In this document: in pieces, positions 1 through 6,940 of the stretch
Position numbering within the stretch: position 1 is the stretch's first letter
How the letters are laid out: each line of letters starts with the position of its first letter
Assembly: GCA_046590855.1 (NCBI GenBank)
Contig: JBKJTJ010000086.1
Span: 1-27,357 of the forward strand
From: JACMOY01 sp046590855
Lineage (GTDB): Bacteria; Actinomycetota; Actinomycetes; Actinomycetales; Angustibacteraceae
Length of the DNA: 27,357 nt
Reading direction: 5' to 3'
The notes under the pieces: generated by a model
Seen by the model: only the letters and a program-made list of their open reading frames with translations
Database searches by the model: none
Told to the model about the DNA's origin: nothing
Translations under genes and position numbers: made by a program

Positions 1-42
1 GGAGTTCGTCGTGCCCAGGTCGATACCGACCGCTCGTGCCAT
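1..42 (-). CDS. dnaK: Chaperone DnaK, N-terminal fragment
   Basis: Only the first 14 codons lie in the window; the gene runs off the left edge. Read on the minus strand they give MARAVGIDLGTTNS, the nearly invariant start of the Hsp70 ATPase domain, with the phosphate-1 loop DLGTTNS. A GGAG-type ribosome binding site lies about seven bases before the ATG. DnaK is the cytoplasmic ATP-dependent chaperone that works with GrpE and DnaJ. The start is firm because the family begins almost exactly here. The promoter and two HAIR operators upstream fit HspR control. The rest of the gene cannot be judged. Confidence 0.93.
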   Translation of the reverse strand, partial: MARAVGIDLGTTNS

Positions 43-85
43 CTGGTGCTCCTCGTCATCACCGGCGGCCCTGGTCGGGCCCCCA

Positions 86-106
86 CTTGAGTCTGTTGGG
101 CTCAAG
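86..106. promoter_or_regulatory. HAIR operator 1 (HspR binding site)
   Basis: The sequence is CTTGAGT-N7-GCTCAAG, one base away from the HAIR consensus CTTGAGT-N7-ACTCAAG recognised by the MerR-family heat-shock repressor HspR in actinobacteria. It overlaps the last bases of the dnaK -10 box and covers the likely transcription start, so binding would block initiation. Confidence 0.88.
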
Positions 107-133
107 TCTGCGCAGCCAGCGCGAGGGTGTCAA
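105..133 (-). promoter_or_regulatory. Probable dnaK promoter (-35 TTGACA, -10 CAGACT)
   Basis: On the minus strand a perfect -35 hexamer TTGACA (plus-strand 128-133) is followed by a 17-base spacer and CAGACT (105-110), which keeps the conserved second A and final T of a -10 box. Transcription would start near position 97-99, giving a leader of about 55 bases before dnaK. One HAIR operator overlaps the -10 box and start point and the other lies just upstream of the -35, the expected layout for repression by HspR. Confidence 0.75.
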
Positions 134-148
134 GTCGAGGCGGCCAGG

Positions 149-169
149 GTTGAGTCGGGTTGGCTCAAC
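149..169. promoter_or_regulatory. HAIR operator 2 (HspR binding site)
   Basis: The sequence is GTTGAGT-N7-GCTCAAC, a perfect inverted repeat with the HAIR spacing. It differs from the consensus CTTGAGT-N7-ACTCAAG at the outer base of each arm and at the first base of the right arm. It sits upstream of the dnaK -35 box and only about ten bases past the GNAT gene stop. Its centre is 63 bp, about six helical turns, from operator 1. Confidence 0.8.
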
Positions 170-177
170 CTTGCGGT

Positions 178-810
178 TCAGCTGGCCAGGAGGTCACGCA
201 GCGACCCCAGCCCGGACAGCGACCCGGCGTCCAGCCGGGTGTGCAGGCGCAGGCCGAGGTCGGTGCGCGAGCTGTGGGTGGGGCCCACGCCGTCCAGCAC
301 CCGGCGCAGCGGGACGGTCGGCGCGGCGACGTCGGCCACCAGGTCGCGCACGCCCGTCAGGTGGGCGGCCGCCCCGATATGGGCCGCGAGCGCCCGGCCC
401 AGCCCTCGGCGCTGCCACCGGTCCTCGACGACCAGCCCGAACGCCAGGGCGCGCGCCCCCACGGGCGGGCTGCCCGGGCGCATCGTCGAGCTGAGCGCGC
501 TGGCCATCGCGACCACCGCTCCGCCGGGCGCCTGGGCGACCAGCACGAGGGGCTCGGCGAGCATCGCGGTCACCGTGGTGAGCGAGGGTGGCCGGCCGCC
601 CACCAGGTAGCGCTGCAGCAGCGTGTCGCCCGAGCACCGGCCGTGGAACACGGCGACCCGGGCGAGGTCGGCCGGTACGGCGCCCCGCACCCGGACGCGG
701 ACCCCGCCGCAGCGCAGCGTCCACGGTCGACGTGCCAGGGCCATGGCGGTGCGGGCGTCGGCGCCCAGCGGTGTGCCCAGGCGGGTCGGGGGGATGGCCG
801 TCAGCGTCAT
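178..810 (-). CDS. GNAT-family N-acetyltransferase
   Basis: A 210-residue cytoplasmic protein of the Gcn5-related N-acetyltransferase fold, transferring an acetyl group from acetyl-CoA to an unknown amine. The acetyl-CoA pyrophosphate loop (motif A) is seen at residues 127-145, with Q133-R-R-G-L-G138 matching Q/R-x-x-G-x-G/A after a beta strand. Residues 38-60 (VRVRGAVPADLARVAVFHGR) match the family's first strand and helix. The N-terminal 30 residues and the C-terminal tail lie outside the core. The ATG is preceded by AGAGGA at suitable spacing. It reads toward dnaK but ends just before the second HAIR site, and dnaK has its own promoter. The substrate cannot be inferred. Confidence 0.85.
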   Translation of the reverse strand: MTLTAIPPTRLGTPLGADARTAMALARRPWTLRCGGVRVRVRGAVPADLARVAVFHGRCSGDTLLQRYLVGGRPPSLTTVTAMLAEPLVLVAQAPGGAVVAMASALSSTMRPGSPPVGARALAFGLVVEDRWQRRGLGRALAAHIGAAAHLTGVRDLVADVAAPTVPLRRVLDGVGPTHSSRTDLGLRLHTRLDAGSLSGLGSLRDLLAS

Positions 811-967
811 GGGAGTCCTCTCGCTGCTGGTGTCCGGAGCGGCCAGGCTGCCCGAGGCGTGTTTCGCTCAGGTGACCGCGAGATCGCGCCACGTGTCGTG
901 GACGCACCCGCGGGGGGGTGTCGATGGCCGATGATGGGAGCCCGACCCGCCTCCGGAGGACCCGCCG

Positions 968-1828
968 ATGCCGCACCTGCAGCTGCACTGGCAGGTGAGC
1001 CTTCAGCTGGCTGCGGTGTTCGTGATGGTCGGCCTGGTGGTTCGGCTGCTCGTGCGCGGCGGCCGCTGGTGCGCGCTCGCACCCGCCTTCGTCCAGGCCG
1101 GTCTGCTGGTCGGCCTGTACGGCCTGTGGGGACTGGTCGGTGAGCACGCTGCCGGCACGGTCGAGGGGGCGCAGGAGCGCGGTCTGGCGCTGTGGCAGCT
1201 GGAGCGGCGACTGCACGTGCTGGGCGAGGGCACCGTGCAGGACCTGGTGCTGCCGCACCCGCTGCTCACCCAGGCGGCCAACACCTACTACGTCTACGGG
1301 CACGTCAACGTCCTGATCGCGCTGCTCGCGTGGGTCTGGTGGCGGCACCGGTCGGCCTACCTGCGGCTGTGCGCGGTGATCGTCGTGTTCACCACCGCCG
1401 CGAGCGCCCTGCAGCTGGTCTCCGTCGCTCCCCCGCGGCTGCTGCCGGGGCAGCTGGTCGTCGACACCGCCGTCCGTTACGGCCAGTCCGTCTACGGCCC
1501 CGCCGACCCCGGGGCGATCAGCCAGCTCGCCGCGATGCCGTCGATCCACGTCGGGTGGGCGCTGCTCGCCGGGGTCACCGTGGCCCTGCTGGGTGGCAGC
1601 CGCTGGCGCTGGGTGGGCATGGTGCACGCGGTCGTGATGTCGCTGGTGGTCGTCGTGACGGGCAACCACTACTGGGTGGACGGCGTGGTGGCCGGCCTGC
1701 TGCTCGGTGTGGCGGCCCTCGTGGTCGCTGCGGGAGCGCGAGCAGCGGCAGGACGTCGCCCGCTGCCGACCGCTCAGCCCTCGGACGAGCCGCGGGTCTC
1801 CACCTCGAGCACCGGCGCCCCCCGCTGA
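968..1828 (+). CDS. PAP2-superfamily membrane phosphatase or inositolphosphotransferase-like protein
   Basis: A 286-residue polytopic membrane protein with about six hydrophobic segments (near residues 8-28, 37-57, 105-125, 131-152, 196-210 and 216-232, then 239-257). It carries the two C-terminal PAP2 active-site motifs: a P-S-I-H motif (S192, H194) and G-N-H-Y-W-V-D (H234, D238). PAP2 enzymes remove or transfer phosphate from lipid phosphates at the membrane. The SIHVGWAL and GNHYWVDGVVAGLL style resembles the Aur1/Ipt1-like branch, so a phosphotransferase role on inositol or prenol lipids is possible. GGAGG about eight bases before the ATG supports the start. The last 55 bases overlap the end of the convergent gene at 1774. 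Confidence 0.85.
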   Translation: MPHLQLHWQVSLQLAAVFVMVGLVVRLLVRGGRWCALAPAFVQAGLLVGLYGLWGLVGEHAAGTVEGAQERGLALWQLERRLHVLGEGTVQDLVLPHPLLTQAANTYYVYGHVNVLIALLAWVWWRHRSAYLRLCAVIVVFTTAASALQLVSVAPPRLLPGQLVVDTAVRYGQSVYGPADPGAISQLAAMPSIHVGWALLAGVTVALLGGSRWRWVGMVHAVVMSLVVVVTGNHYWVDGVVAGLLLGVAALVVAAGARAAAGRRPLPTAQPSDEPRVSTSSTGAPR

Positions 1829-2478
1829 CAGACCGCGTGCACCTGGGTCTCGCGCTCGGCGCCGTCCGCGCTGCTGCGGAAGACCACCTCGACCTCGGTC
1901 GGCCCGCTCGCCCCCGTCTCGACGGCCCACCCGTCGTCCGGTTGGGCCCAGCGCAACGCGATCGTGGCACCTGTGCACCGCACCGCCGCCTCACCACCCT
2001 GCACGTGCACCGCGCGCTGGACGGCGGTCGCCGCGGTGGGCGCGGGCGTGCGAGTCGTCGGCTCGCCGGTCGGGCGGGTGGTCGGGCGCCGGGTCGGTGA
2101 GGTGCTGCCCGGCGCCGGCATCACCGGCACCACCGGCACCACCGGCTCCGAGCCGGTCGGCCTCGGCCCGGGCGTGGACGCCGTCGCTGACCTGGACGTC
2201 GCAGCGGGAGTTCTCGCGGGCTCGTGGCCCGCAGACGTCGCGGCGTCAGACCGTGGGGCGGAGCGTCCTGCGGACGGTGCCGCGGTCGACGGACGGGCCG
2301 GGACCGGTGCGCGCAGGCCGGTGGCCACAGCCGTCGGTGTCGACCCGATCGAGCGCCCCGCGCGGTCGATGACGAGCCAGGCCAGCGTCGTCGTCCCGGT
2401 CACCGCGACCAGCCACACGGCCACCGCCAGCACCACGACCCGGGCTCGTCGGCTCATCACGGCCTGGCTCACGGGCAT
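1774..2478 (-). CDS. Membrane-anchored secreted protein with Ser/Thr/Pro linker, unknown function
   Basis: About 234 residues, not assigned to a family. It has a short basic N-terminus (MSRRAR), one hydrophobic segment of about 20 residues (VVVLAVAVWLVAVTG and on), and a long Ala/Ser/Thr/Pro linker including VVPVVPVMP and RRPTTRPTGEPTTR. The C-terminal part of about 80 residues looks folded and beta-rich, with two cysteines (in VRCTGATIALRW and VHAVCQRG) that could form a disulphide. This suggests an extracytoplasmic domain on a stalk. Start choice is uncertain: ATG at 2478 or 2457, or GTG at 2508. It is divergent from the two-component system at 2589, and the perfect palindrome between them contains a TTGACA suited as its -35 box. 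It may be a target or accessory of that system. Confidence 0.6.
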   Translation of the reverse strand: MPVSQAVMSRRARVVVLAVAVWLVAVTGTTTLAWLVIDRAGRSIGSTPTAVATGLRAPVPARPSTAAPSAGRSAPRSDAATSAGHEPARTPAATSRSATASTPGPRPTGSEPVVPVVPVMPAPGSTSPTRRPTTRPTGEPTTRTPAPTAATAVQRAVHVQGGEAAVRCTGATIALRWAQPDDGWAVETGASGPTEVEVVFRSSADGAERETQVHAVCQRGAPVLEVETRGSSEG

Positions 2479-2517
2479 CACTGCGCCACCGCCCGCGTCG
2501 CGCCGCACCCCGGCCGG

Positions 2518-2541
2518 CAGATGTCAACGGCGTGACATCTG
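2518..2541. promoter_or_regulatory. Perfect palindrome between divergent genes (core TGTCA-N6-TGACA)
   Basis: CAGATGTCA, six bases ACGGCG, then TGACATCTG: perfect nine-base arms, ten if the next flanking G/C pair is counted. It lies between the anchored secreted protein (minus) and the response regulator (plus). The left arm read on the minus strand holds TTGACA. The same core TGTCA-N6-TGACA recurs at 10851-10868 before the second response regulator. A dimeric regulator is the likely binder; which one is not shown. Confidence 0.65.
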
Positions 2542-2576
2542 CGGCCCGAACCCGCTGTGCCGCAGGGTGCCCGGCG

Positions 2577-2582
2577 TACCGT
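2577..2582 (+). promoter_or_regulatory. -10 box of a leaderless promoter for the response regulator
   Basis: TACCGT fits TAnnnT and ends exactly six bases before the GTG start at 2589, which has no convincing ribosome binding site. This is the usual geometry of actinobacterial leaderless transcripts. No good -35 hexamer is visible, so activator dependence is possible. Confidence 0.55.
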
Positions 2583-2588
2583 GCGAGC

Positions 2589-3296
2589 GTGTCGAGCGTC
2601 CTGGTCATCGAGGACGACGCGGCCATCCGCTCGGCGGTCACGCGGGTGCTGCGCGAGCGGGGCCATGTCGTGACCAGTGCCGCGACCGGCATGGCCGGCC
2701 TGCAGATGGCCGTCGACGACGCCCCGGACGCCGTGCTGCTCGACCTCGGGCTGCCCGACGTCCCGGGCCTGCAGGTGCTCGCCATGCTGCGCGCGGTCAG
2801 CGACGTGCCGGTCGTGGTGGTGACGGCGCGCGACGAGGACGCCGTGATCGTGCAGGTGCTGGACGCCGGGGCCGACGACTACGTGGTCAAGCCGTTCGTC
2901 GTCGACCAGGTCGAGGCCCGCCTGCGCGCGGTGCTGCGGCGCAGCAGCACGCCGCGCAGCGAGGGCCCGGTCGTCGTGGGCGAGCTCGCCATCGACGCAC
3001 GGACCCGCACCGCGACCCTCGCCGACCAGCCGATCACGTTGTCCCGCAAGGAGTTCGACCTGCTGCTGGTGCTGGCGCAACGCTGCGGTGAGGTCGTCAC
3101 AAAGCGCGAGCTGCTCGCCGAGGTCTGGCGGCAGGCGTACGGCGGGGGCGACCGCACCGTCGACGTCCACCTGTCGTGGCTGCGCCGCAAGCTCGGCGAG
3201 ACCGCAGCCGAGCCGCGCTATCTGCACAGCGTGCGCGGGGTCGGGGTGCGCCTGCTCGACCCCGGGGCGCCGACGCCCGGGGTCGGGCCGGCCTGA
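2589..3296 (+). CDS. OmpR/PhoB-family response regulator
   Basis: A 235-residue two-domain regulator. The receiver domain (about 1-115) has the acidic pair in IEDD (E8, D9, D10), phospho-acceptor D52 in LLDLGLPD, and the TAR and KPF motifs. The winged-helix domain (about 140-225) shows LSRKEFDLLLVLAQRCGEVV and the recognition region RTVDVHLSWLRRKL. I start it at GTG 2589, giving MSSVLVIEDD, rather than ATG 2532, because the family begins about five residues before the acidic pair and a -10 box fits a leaderless start there. The stop overlaps the kinase start by one base (TGATG), so the pair is translationally coupled. Targets are unknown; the palindrome upstream and the redox operon downstream are candidates. 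Confidence 0.93.
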   Translation: MSSVLVIEDDAAIRSAVTRVLRERGHVVTSAATGMAGLQMAVDDAPDAVLLDLGLPDVPGLQVLAMLRAVSDVPVVVVTARDEDAVIVQVLDAGADDYVVKPFVVDQVEARLRAVLRRSSTPRSEGPVVVGELAIDARTRTATLADQPITLSRKEFDLLLVLAQRCGEVVTKRELLAEVWRQAYGGGDRTVDVHLSWLRRKLGETAAEPRYLHSVRGVGVRLLDPGAPTPGVGPA

Positions 3297-4579
3297 TGCG
3301 TCGCCGGATCTCGTGGCTGGTGCTGGCCACGACCTCGGCGGTCATCCTGGTGTTCGTGATCCCGCTCGGCCTGCTGGTGCGCACCCTGGCGCACGACCGG
3401 GCCGTCGCCGGCGCGAGCGAGGAGGCGCGCAGCATCGCCGTCGTGGTGGCGGGGGTGCCCGACACGGCCCAGCTCACCGACCTCGTGCACCTGGTGCTGA
3501 GCCGCTCGACCCGGCGCACCAGCGTGCTGCTGCCCGACGGGACGGTGGTCGGCTCGTCCGCTCCCGCCGACCCCTCGCTGGTCACCCGCGCCCGCGCTGG
3601 CGCCGCCTTCACCGTCGTGGACGGCCGGGGTGCCCAGGTGTTCGTGCCGGTCGTCACCGAGCGGGGCACGGCGGTGGTGCGCACCGCGATCGACGCCCCG
3701 TCGCTGCGCCAGGGCGTCACCGGTGCGTGGGCCACGATCCTGGCCCTCGGCGGGGTGCTGATGATCCTGGCGCTGGTGGCGGCCGACCTGCTCGGCCGCC
3801 GGATCAGCGCGCCCCTGGACGCGCTCGCCAAGGTGGCCCACCGGCTGCGGGCCGGCGACCTGAGCGCGCGCGCCAAACCCGACGGCACCCCTGAGGTGGT
3901 CGAGCTGGCGAACGCGCTGAACCGCCTGGCTCAACGGATCGGTGAGGTGCTCGTCGCCGAGCGTGAGGCCGTCGCCGACCTCTCGCATCGGCTGCGGACA
4001 CCCGTCACCGCGCTGCGCCTGGACGTCGAGGCCGTCGAGCAGACCGATGTCGCCGAGCGGCTGCGCGATCACGTCGACCACCTCGCCCGCACCGTCGACG
4101 CCGTCGTCAAGGACGCGCGCCGCCCGGTGCACGCCTCGGTCGGACGCCGCTGCGACGCGGCCGAGGTGGTGCGCGACCGGGCCGCGTTCTGGTCGGCGCT
4201 GGCCGAGGACCAGGGGCGGGCGCTGGAGGTGGTCGTGCCGACGTCCCCGATGCCGGCGCGCATCCACCCCAGCGACCTGGTCGACGTCGTGGACGTGCTC
4301 GTGGACAACGTCTTCTCGCACACGCCCGAGGGCACCGGGCTGCTCGTGGCCCTGCGCAGGGACGGCGCCGGCCGGGTGCTGCTCGAGGTCGCCGACGAGG
4401 GGCCGGGCCTCGCCGACGCCAGGCTCACCGCACGGGGACGCAGCGGGTCCGGATCGAGCGGGCTGGGTCTGGACATCGTGCGCCGGGCGGCGCTCGCCGC
4501 GGGCGGTGAGCTGCACCTGACGACGTCCGGACGCCCGGGCGTCGTCGCCCTGGTGACGTTCGCGGCCGCGACGCCCTGA
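3296..4579 (+). CDS. Sensor histidine kinase (HAMP type)
   Basis: A 427-residue membrane kinase paired with the regulator just upstream. Layout: TM1 about 6-30, an extracytoplasmic sensor of about 110 residues, TM2 about 143-166, HAMP about 167-220, dimerisation domain with H231 in DLSHRLRTP, and an ATPase domain with N338 in the N box (DVLVDNVFSHT), G1 box DEGPGLAD at 367-374 and G2 box GLGLDIV at 389-395. All catalytic motifs are intact. The start is the ATG that overlaps the regulator stop; longer upstream frames run inside the regulator gene. The signal sensed is unknown. The next genes encode secreted and redox proteins, so envelope or redox sensing is a fair guess. Confidence 0.93.
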   Translation: MRRRISWLVLATTSAVILVFVIPLGLLVRTLAHDRAVAGASEEARSIAVVVAGVPDTAQLTDLVHLVLSRSTRRTSVLLPDGTVVGSSAPADPSLVTRARAGAAFTVVDGRGAQVFVPVVTERGTAVVRTAIDAPSLRQGVTGAWATILALGGVLMILALVAADLLGRRISAPLDALAKVAHRLRAGDLSARAKPDGTPEVVELANALNRLAQRIGEVLVAEREAVADLSHRLRTPVTALRLDVEAVEQTDVAERLRDHVDHLARTVDAVVKDARRPVHASVGRRCDAAEVVRDRAAFWSALAEDQGRALEVVVPTSPMPARIHPSDLVDVVDVLVDNVFSHTPEGTGLLVALRRDGAGRVLLEVADEGPGLADARLTARGRSGSGSSGLGLDIVRRAALAAGGELHLTTSGRPGVVALVTFAAATP

Positions 4580-4628
4580 CGACGGACGTCCTGCGGGCGG
4601 ACGAGATCCGTGACCGTCGTTGCCGGGG

Positions 4629-5180
4629 TCATCGCCCCCCGGGCTCGGGCGCCTCGGTCGGCTCGGGCGCCTCCGTCTCGGGTACCTCGGTCGTCTCGGG
4701 CGCCTGCGTCTCGGGCGCCTGAGTCGGCTCGGGCGCCTCCGTCTCGCGCGCTGAGGCCCGCTCGGTGGGATCGATGGCCTCGGCGGCCGCACCGCGCTCG
4801 ACCTCCGGGACCTGCGGCGCTCGGGTCGGTCGGGGCGTCACCGTCGAGCGGCGCGTCCGCGCGGTCGCGGCCGGCTCACTCGGCTCTGCCGGCTCGGCGG
4901 GTTGCAGGCGCACCAGCTCGGTGGTCAGGTCGTCCCGTCCGGCACCCGAGGTGGAGGTCGGGACCGGGGCGACCGGAGCGGCTCGGTGCCGCACCACGAC
5001 GACGACGCACTCGCCGCCCTGCAGTCGGGCGGGCGCCGCGCAGGGCGCGGTCACGGCGGCGGCGGCCGGTGCGGCGGGTGCCGCTGCGGGTGCCGAGGCA
5101 GCGGCACCGTACGCGGCGCCGGCGGCCACCAACCCCGCGGCGAGTCCGGCGGCGGTGGCGATGCTGGCTCTGATCGGCAC
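4629..5180 (-). CDS. Secreted Pro/Glu/Thr-rich protein, unknown function
   Basis: A 183-residue protein not assigned to a family. I start it at GTG 5180, preceded by GGAG at about eight bases; the open frame continues upstream but lacks support. The N-terminus (RASIATAAGLAAGLVAAGAAYGA) looks like a signal peptide or anchor, followed by an Ala/Pro stretch, a short segment with two cysteines (APCAAP and GGECVVVVV), and a low-complexity tail of repeated A-P-E-P-T, A-P-E-T-Q and T-E-A-P units. The tail is acidic, in contrast to the basic repeat protein encoded divergently at 5394. Both sit beside the two-component system and share an upstream region carrying an 11-base-period direct repeat. Confidence 0.6.
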   Translation of the reverse strand: MPIRASIATAAGLAAGLVAAGAAYGAAASAPAAAPAAPAAAAVTAPCAAPARLQGGECVVVVVRHRAAPVAPVPTSTSGAGRDDLTTELVRLQPAEPAEPSEPAATARTRRSTVTPRPTRAPQVPEVERGAAAEAIDPTERASARETEAPEPTQAPETQAPETTEVPETEAPEPTEAPEPGGR

Positions 5181-5259
5181 GACGGGGCTCCAGGTGGCAG
5201 ACGGCGGCGGGTTGCTGAGACGGATGCTCACCCGCGACGCCTCATGCCCGCCCCCAGCG

Positions 5260-5279
5260 CACCTCAAGTCCACCTCAAG
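5260..5279. promoter_or_regulatory. Tandem direct repeat CACCTCAAG with 11-base period
   Basis: CACCTCAAG occurs at 5260-5268 and again at 5271-5279. The 11-base period puts the two copies on the same face of the helix, the usual layout of OmpR/PhoB-family sites. It lies between the divergent starts at 5180 and 5394 and could serve either gene. The neighbouring response regulator (2589) is the obvious candidate binder, but nothing in the sequence proves it. Confidence 0.55.
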
Positions 5280-5393
5280 CCCCGGCGTCGGGGCCGGATC
5301 GGCGCCTGATCCTGACCTGCCCTTAACGCGGACCTGAGGCTCCGCGGGGGTCCCGGCGGGCATCGTGGACGGACCCGACGCGAGGACCCACCG

Positions 5394-5999
5394 ATGAGGC
5401 ACGACCGCACCACCCGCGACCGCTCGCTGTCGCTGCTGTCCCTGCTGACCGCGGCGATGACGGCAGCGACCGTGACCGGCACGGGGCTCGCCACGGGTCT
5501 GGCGGCGCGGCAGACCGCCCGCCGTGACCACGACCGGGCCCTGGCCGCCGACGTCCCCACGCCCGTCGCCGAGCCGGAGCCGATGCCGACGCACACGGTC
5601 GTGGCCACCGTGGTCGACCCCGCGGTCGACGACGGTGGGCAACAGGCCGACGCCACGCCCGCGCCGGTCGCGACGTCGGTCACCGCGGTGGCCGCGGCGC
5701 GCGCCCTGGCGTCCGTCAGCCGCCCCGGAGTCGCGCGGGTGGGCCGACCGGTCCGATCCAGGGCCCGCAGCACGACACGGGCGCGCACCACCAGCGCCAC
5801 TCGCACCCGAACCACCCGCAAACCGACCACCCGCAAACCGACCACCCGCACGCCGACCACCCGCACGCCGACCACCCGCGCTCGGCGGAGCAGCGCCCCT
5901 GCCGCACCGGCACCGGCACCGGCACCCGCACCCGCACCGGCGCCGGTCGCGCAGGCCCCCGCACCGCCGCCCGCACCCTCGACGCCGTCCGCGCCGTGA
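5394..5999 (+). CDS. Membrane-anchored basic repeat protein, first gene of the redox operon
   Basis: A 201-residue protein not assigned to a family. An N-terminal Arg/Asp-rich stretch is followed by a weak hydrophobic segment (about 13-37), then an Ala/Val/Pro region, a highly basic block (about 115-165) containing four to five copies of T-T-R-[KT]-P, and an Ala/Pro tail. There is no cysteine and no FMN-binding motif (D-x-x-[ST]-G-A-[ST]). A GAGGA site lies seven bases before the ATG. Its stop overlaps the GTG start of the ApbE gene, tying it to a redox operon where an FMN-binding protein would be expected. It may be a wall-spanning or scaffold element; the function is unknown. Confidence 0.62.
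   Translation: MRHDRTTRDRSLSLLSLLTAAMTAATVTGTGLATGLAARQTARRDHDRALAADVPTPVAEPEPMPTHTVVATVVDPAVDDGGQQADATPAPVATSVTAVAAARALASVSRPGVARVGRPVRSRARSTTRARTTSATRTRTTRKPTTRKPTTRTPTTRTPTTRARRSSAPAAPAPAPAPAPAPAPVAQAPAPPPAPSTPSAP
5811..5879 (+). repeat. 15-base tandem repeat encoding TTR[KT]P
   Basis: Units of 15 bases, beginning ACCACCCGC and ending AAACCG or ACGCCG, start at 5811, 5826, 5841 and 5856, with a partial fifth at 5871. The unit length keeps the frame and encodes T-T-R-K-P or T-T-R-T-P. The first two copies are identical to each other, as are the next two, which suggests recent duplication. An Ala/Pro codon repeat follows at about 5900-5950. Confidence 0.9.
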
Positions 6000-6940
6000 C
6001 CGTGGCACCCGCGCCGGCGACGAGCACCTGGCGCGCCCTCGGGACCTACGTCCACCTGGCGACCGACGACCCCGCACTGCTGCCGGACGCCGAGCGCGCG
6101 GCTCGTGAGGTGCTCGAGCGCGTCGACCGCACCTGCAGCCGTTTTCGACCCGCCTCGGACCTGGTGCGGGCGAACGCCGCAGCGGGTCGGTGGGCCCGGG
6201 TCGACCCGTGGCTGGCCGCCGCCGTGGGCGTGGCGCTGGAGGCCGCTGCCGAGACGGACGGGTTGGTCGACCCCACGCTCGGGGCGGTGCTGGCAGCCGC
6301 GGGCTACGACCGTGACCTCGCCCTGCTGCCCACGGCCGACCTCAGCCCGACCGCGACCCCCACGCCCCGGCGCCTCGGCGCGTGGAGGGAGGTCGCGGTG
6401 ACGAAGGACGCCGTGCGGGTGCCCGAGGGGTGCGCCTTGGACCTCGGCGCGACGGGCAAGGCGTGGGCTGCCGACCTGGTGGCTCGCGTCGTCGTCGAGC
6501 TGACCGGCGCCGGCGTCCTGGTCAGCCTCGGCGGGGACGTACGGGTGGACGGCCCCGACGGCACGGCCCTGTCGTGGCCGGTGGCCGTCGGTGAGGACCC
6601 CGCCGACCTCGCGGACGCCGAGGTGGTGCTGATCGCGTCGGGCGGGCTCGCGACCTCCGGCACCAGGTGGCGACGGTGGTGGCGCGGCGGCGCCGAGCGG
6701 CACCACCTGCTGGACCCCCGGACCGGGGAGTCGGCCGACGGCCCCTGGCGCATGGTCAGTGCCGTGGGCGGCAGCTGCGTGGCCGCGAACACGGCGACCA
6801 CCGCCGCTCTCGTGCTCGGTGAGCAGGGTCGGCGCTGGCTGGACCGGCACCAGGTGAGCGCCCGACTGGTCAGACACGACGGAGTCGTTAGCTACACCCA
6901 GGCCTGGCCAGAACCGTTGCACCAGGACAGGAGCAGCTGA
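5996..6940 (+). CDS. apbE: ApbE-like FAD:protein FMN transferase
   Basis: A 314-residue flavin transferase of the ApbE family, which attaches FMN from FAD to Thr or Ser of target proteins. Family motifs: CSRFRPASDL (47-56), VDPTLGAVL (91-99), ALDLGATGKAWAADL (147-161), GVLVSLGGDVR (173-183), TSGTRW and HLLDPRTG (220-244), and GGSCVAANTATTAALVLG (258-275). Where most members have Asp in the A-D-A-x-A-T-A metal site, this one reads A-A-N-T-A-T-T. No signal peptide is seen, so it probably acts in the cytoplasm. GTG 5996 overlaps the upstream stop, and its TGA overlaps the next ATG (6940). No protein with the D-x-x-[ST]-G-A-[ST] target motif was found in this operon. Confidence 0.88.
   Translation: MTVAPAPATSTWRALGTYVHLATDDPALLPDAERAAREVLERVDRTCSRFRPASDLVRANAAAGRWARVDPWLAAAVGVALEAAAETDGLVDPTLGAVLAAAGYDRDLALLPTADLSPTATPTPRRLGAWREVAVTKDAVRVPEGCALDLGATGKAWAADLVARVVVELTGAGVLVSLGGDVRVDGPDGTALSWPVAVGEDPADLADAEVVLIASGGLATSGTRWRRWWRGGAERHHLLDPRTGESADGPWRMVSAVGGSCVAANTATTAALVLGEQGRRWLDRHQVSARLVRHDGVVSYTQAWPEPLHQDRSS

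Noticed and set aside
194..1978. A 594-residue open frame on the minus strand
   Set aside because: It runs across the GNAT gene in another frame and antisense to the PAP2 gene; composition is the Arg/Gly/His-rich pattern of GC-rich shadow frames, while the frames it overlaps carry clear family motifs.
5811..5879. CRISPR array
   Set aside because: The 15-base units are contiguous without spacers, in frame and encode a peptide repeat.
5181..6922. Long minus-strand frames opposite the redox operon, including an upstream extension of the 4629-5180 gene
   Set aside because: ApbE and the anchored repeat protein on the plus strand are supported by motifs and coupled junctions. The 4629 gene has a good GTG start with a ribosome binding site at 5180 and a signal peptide there.
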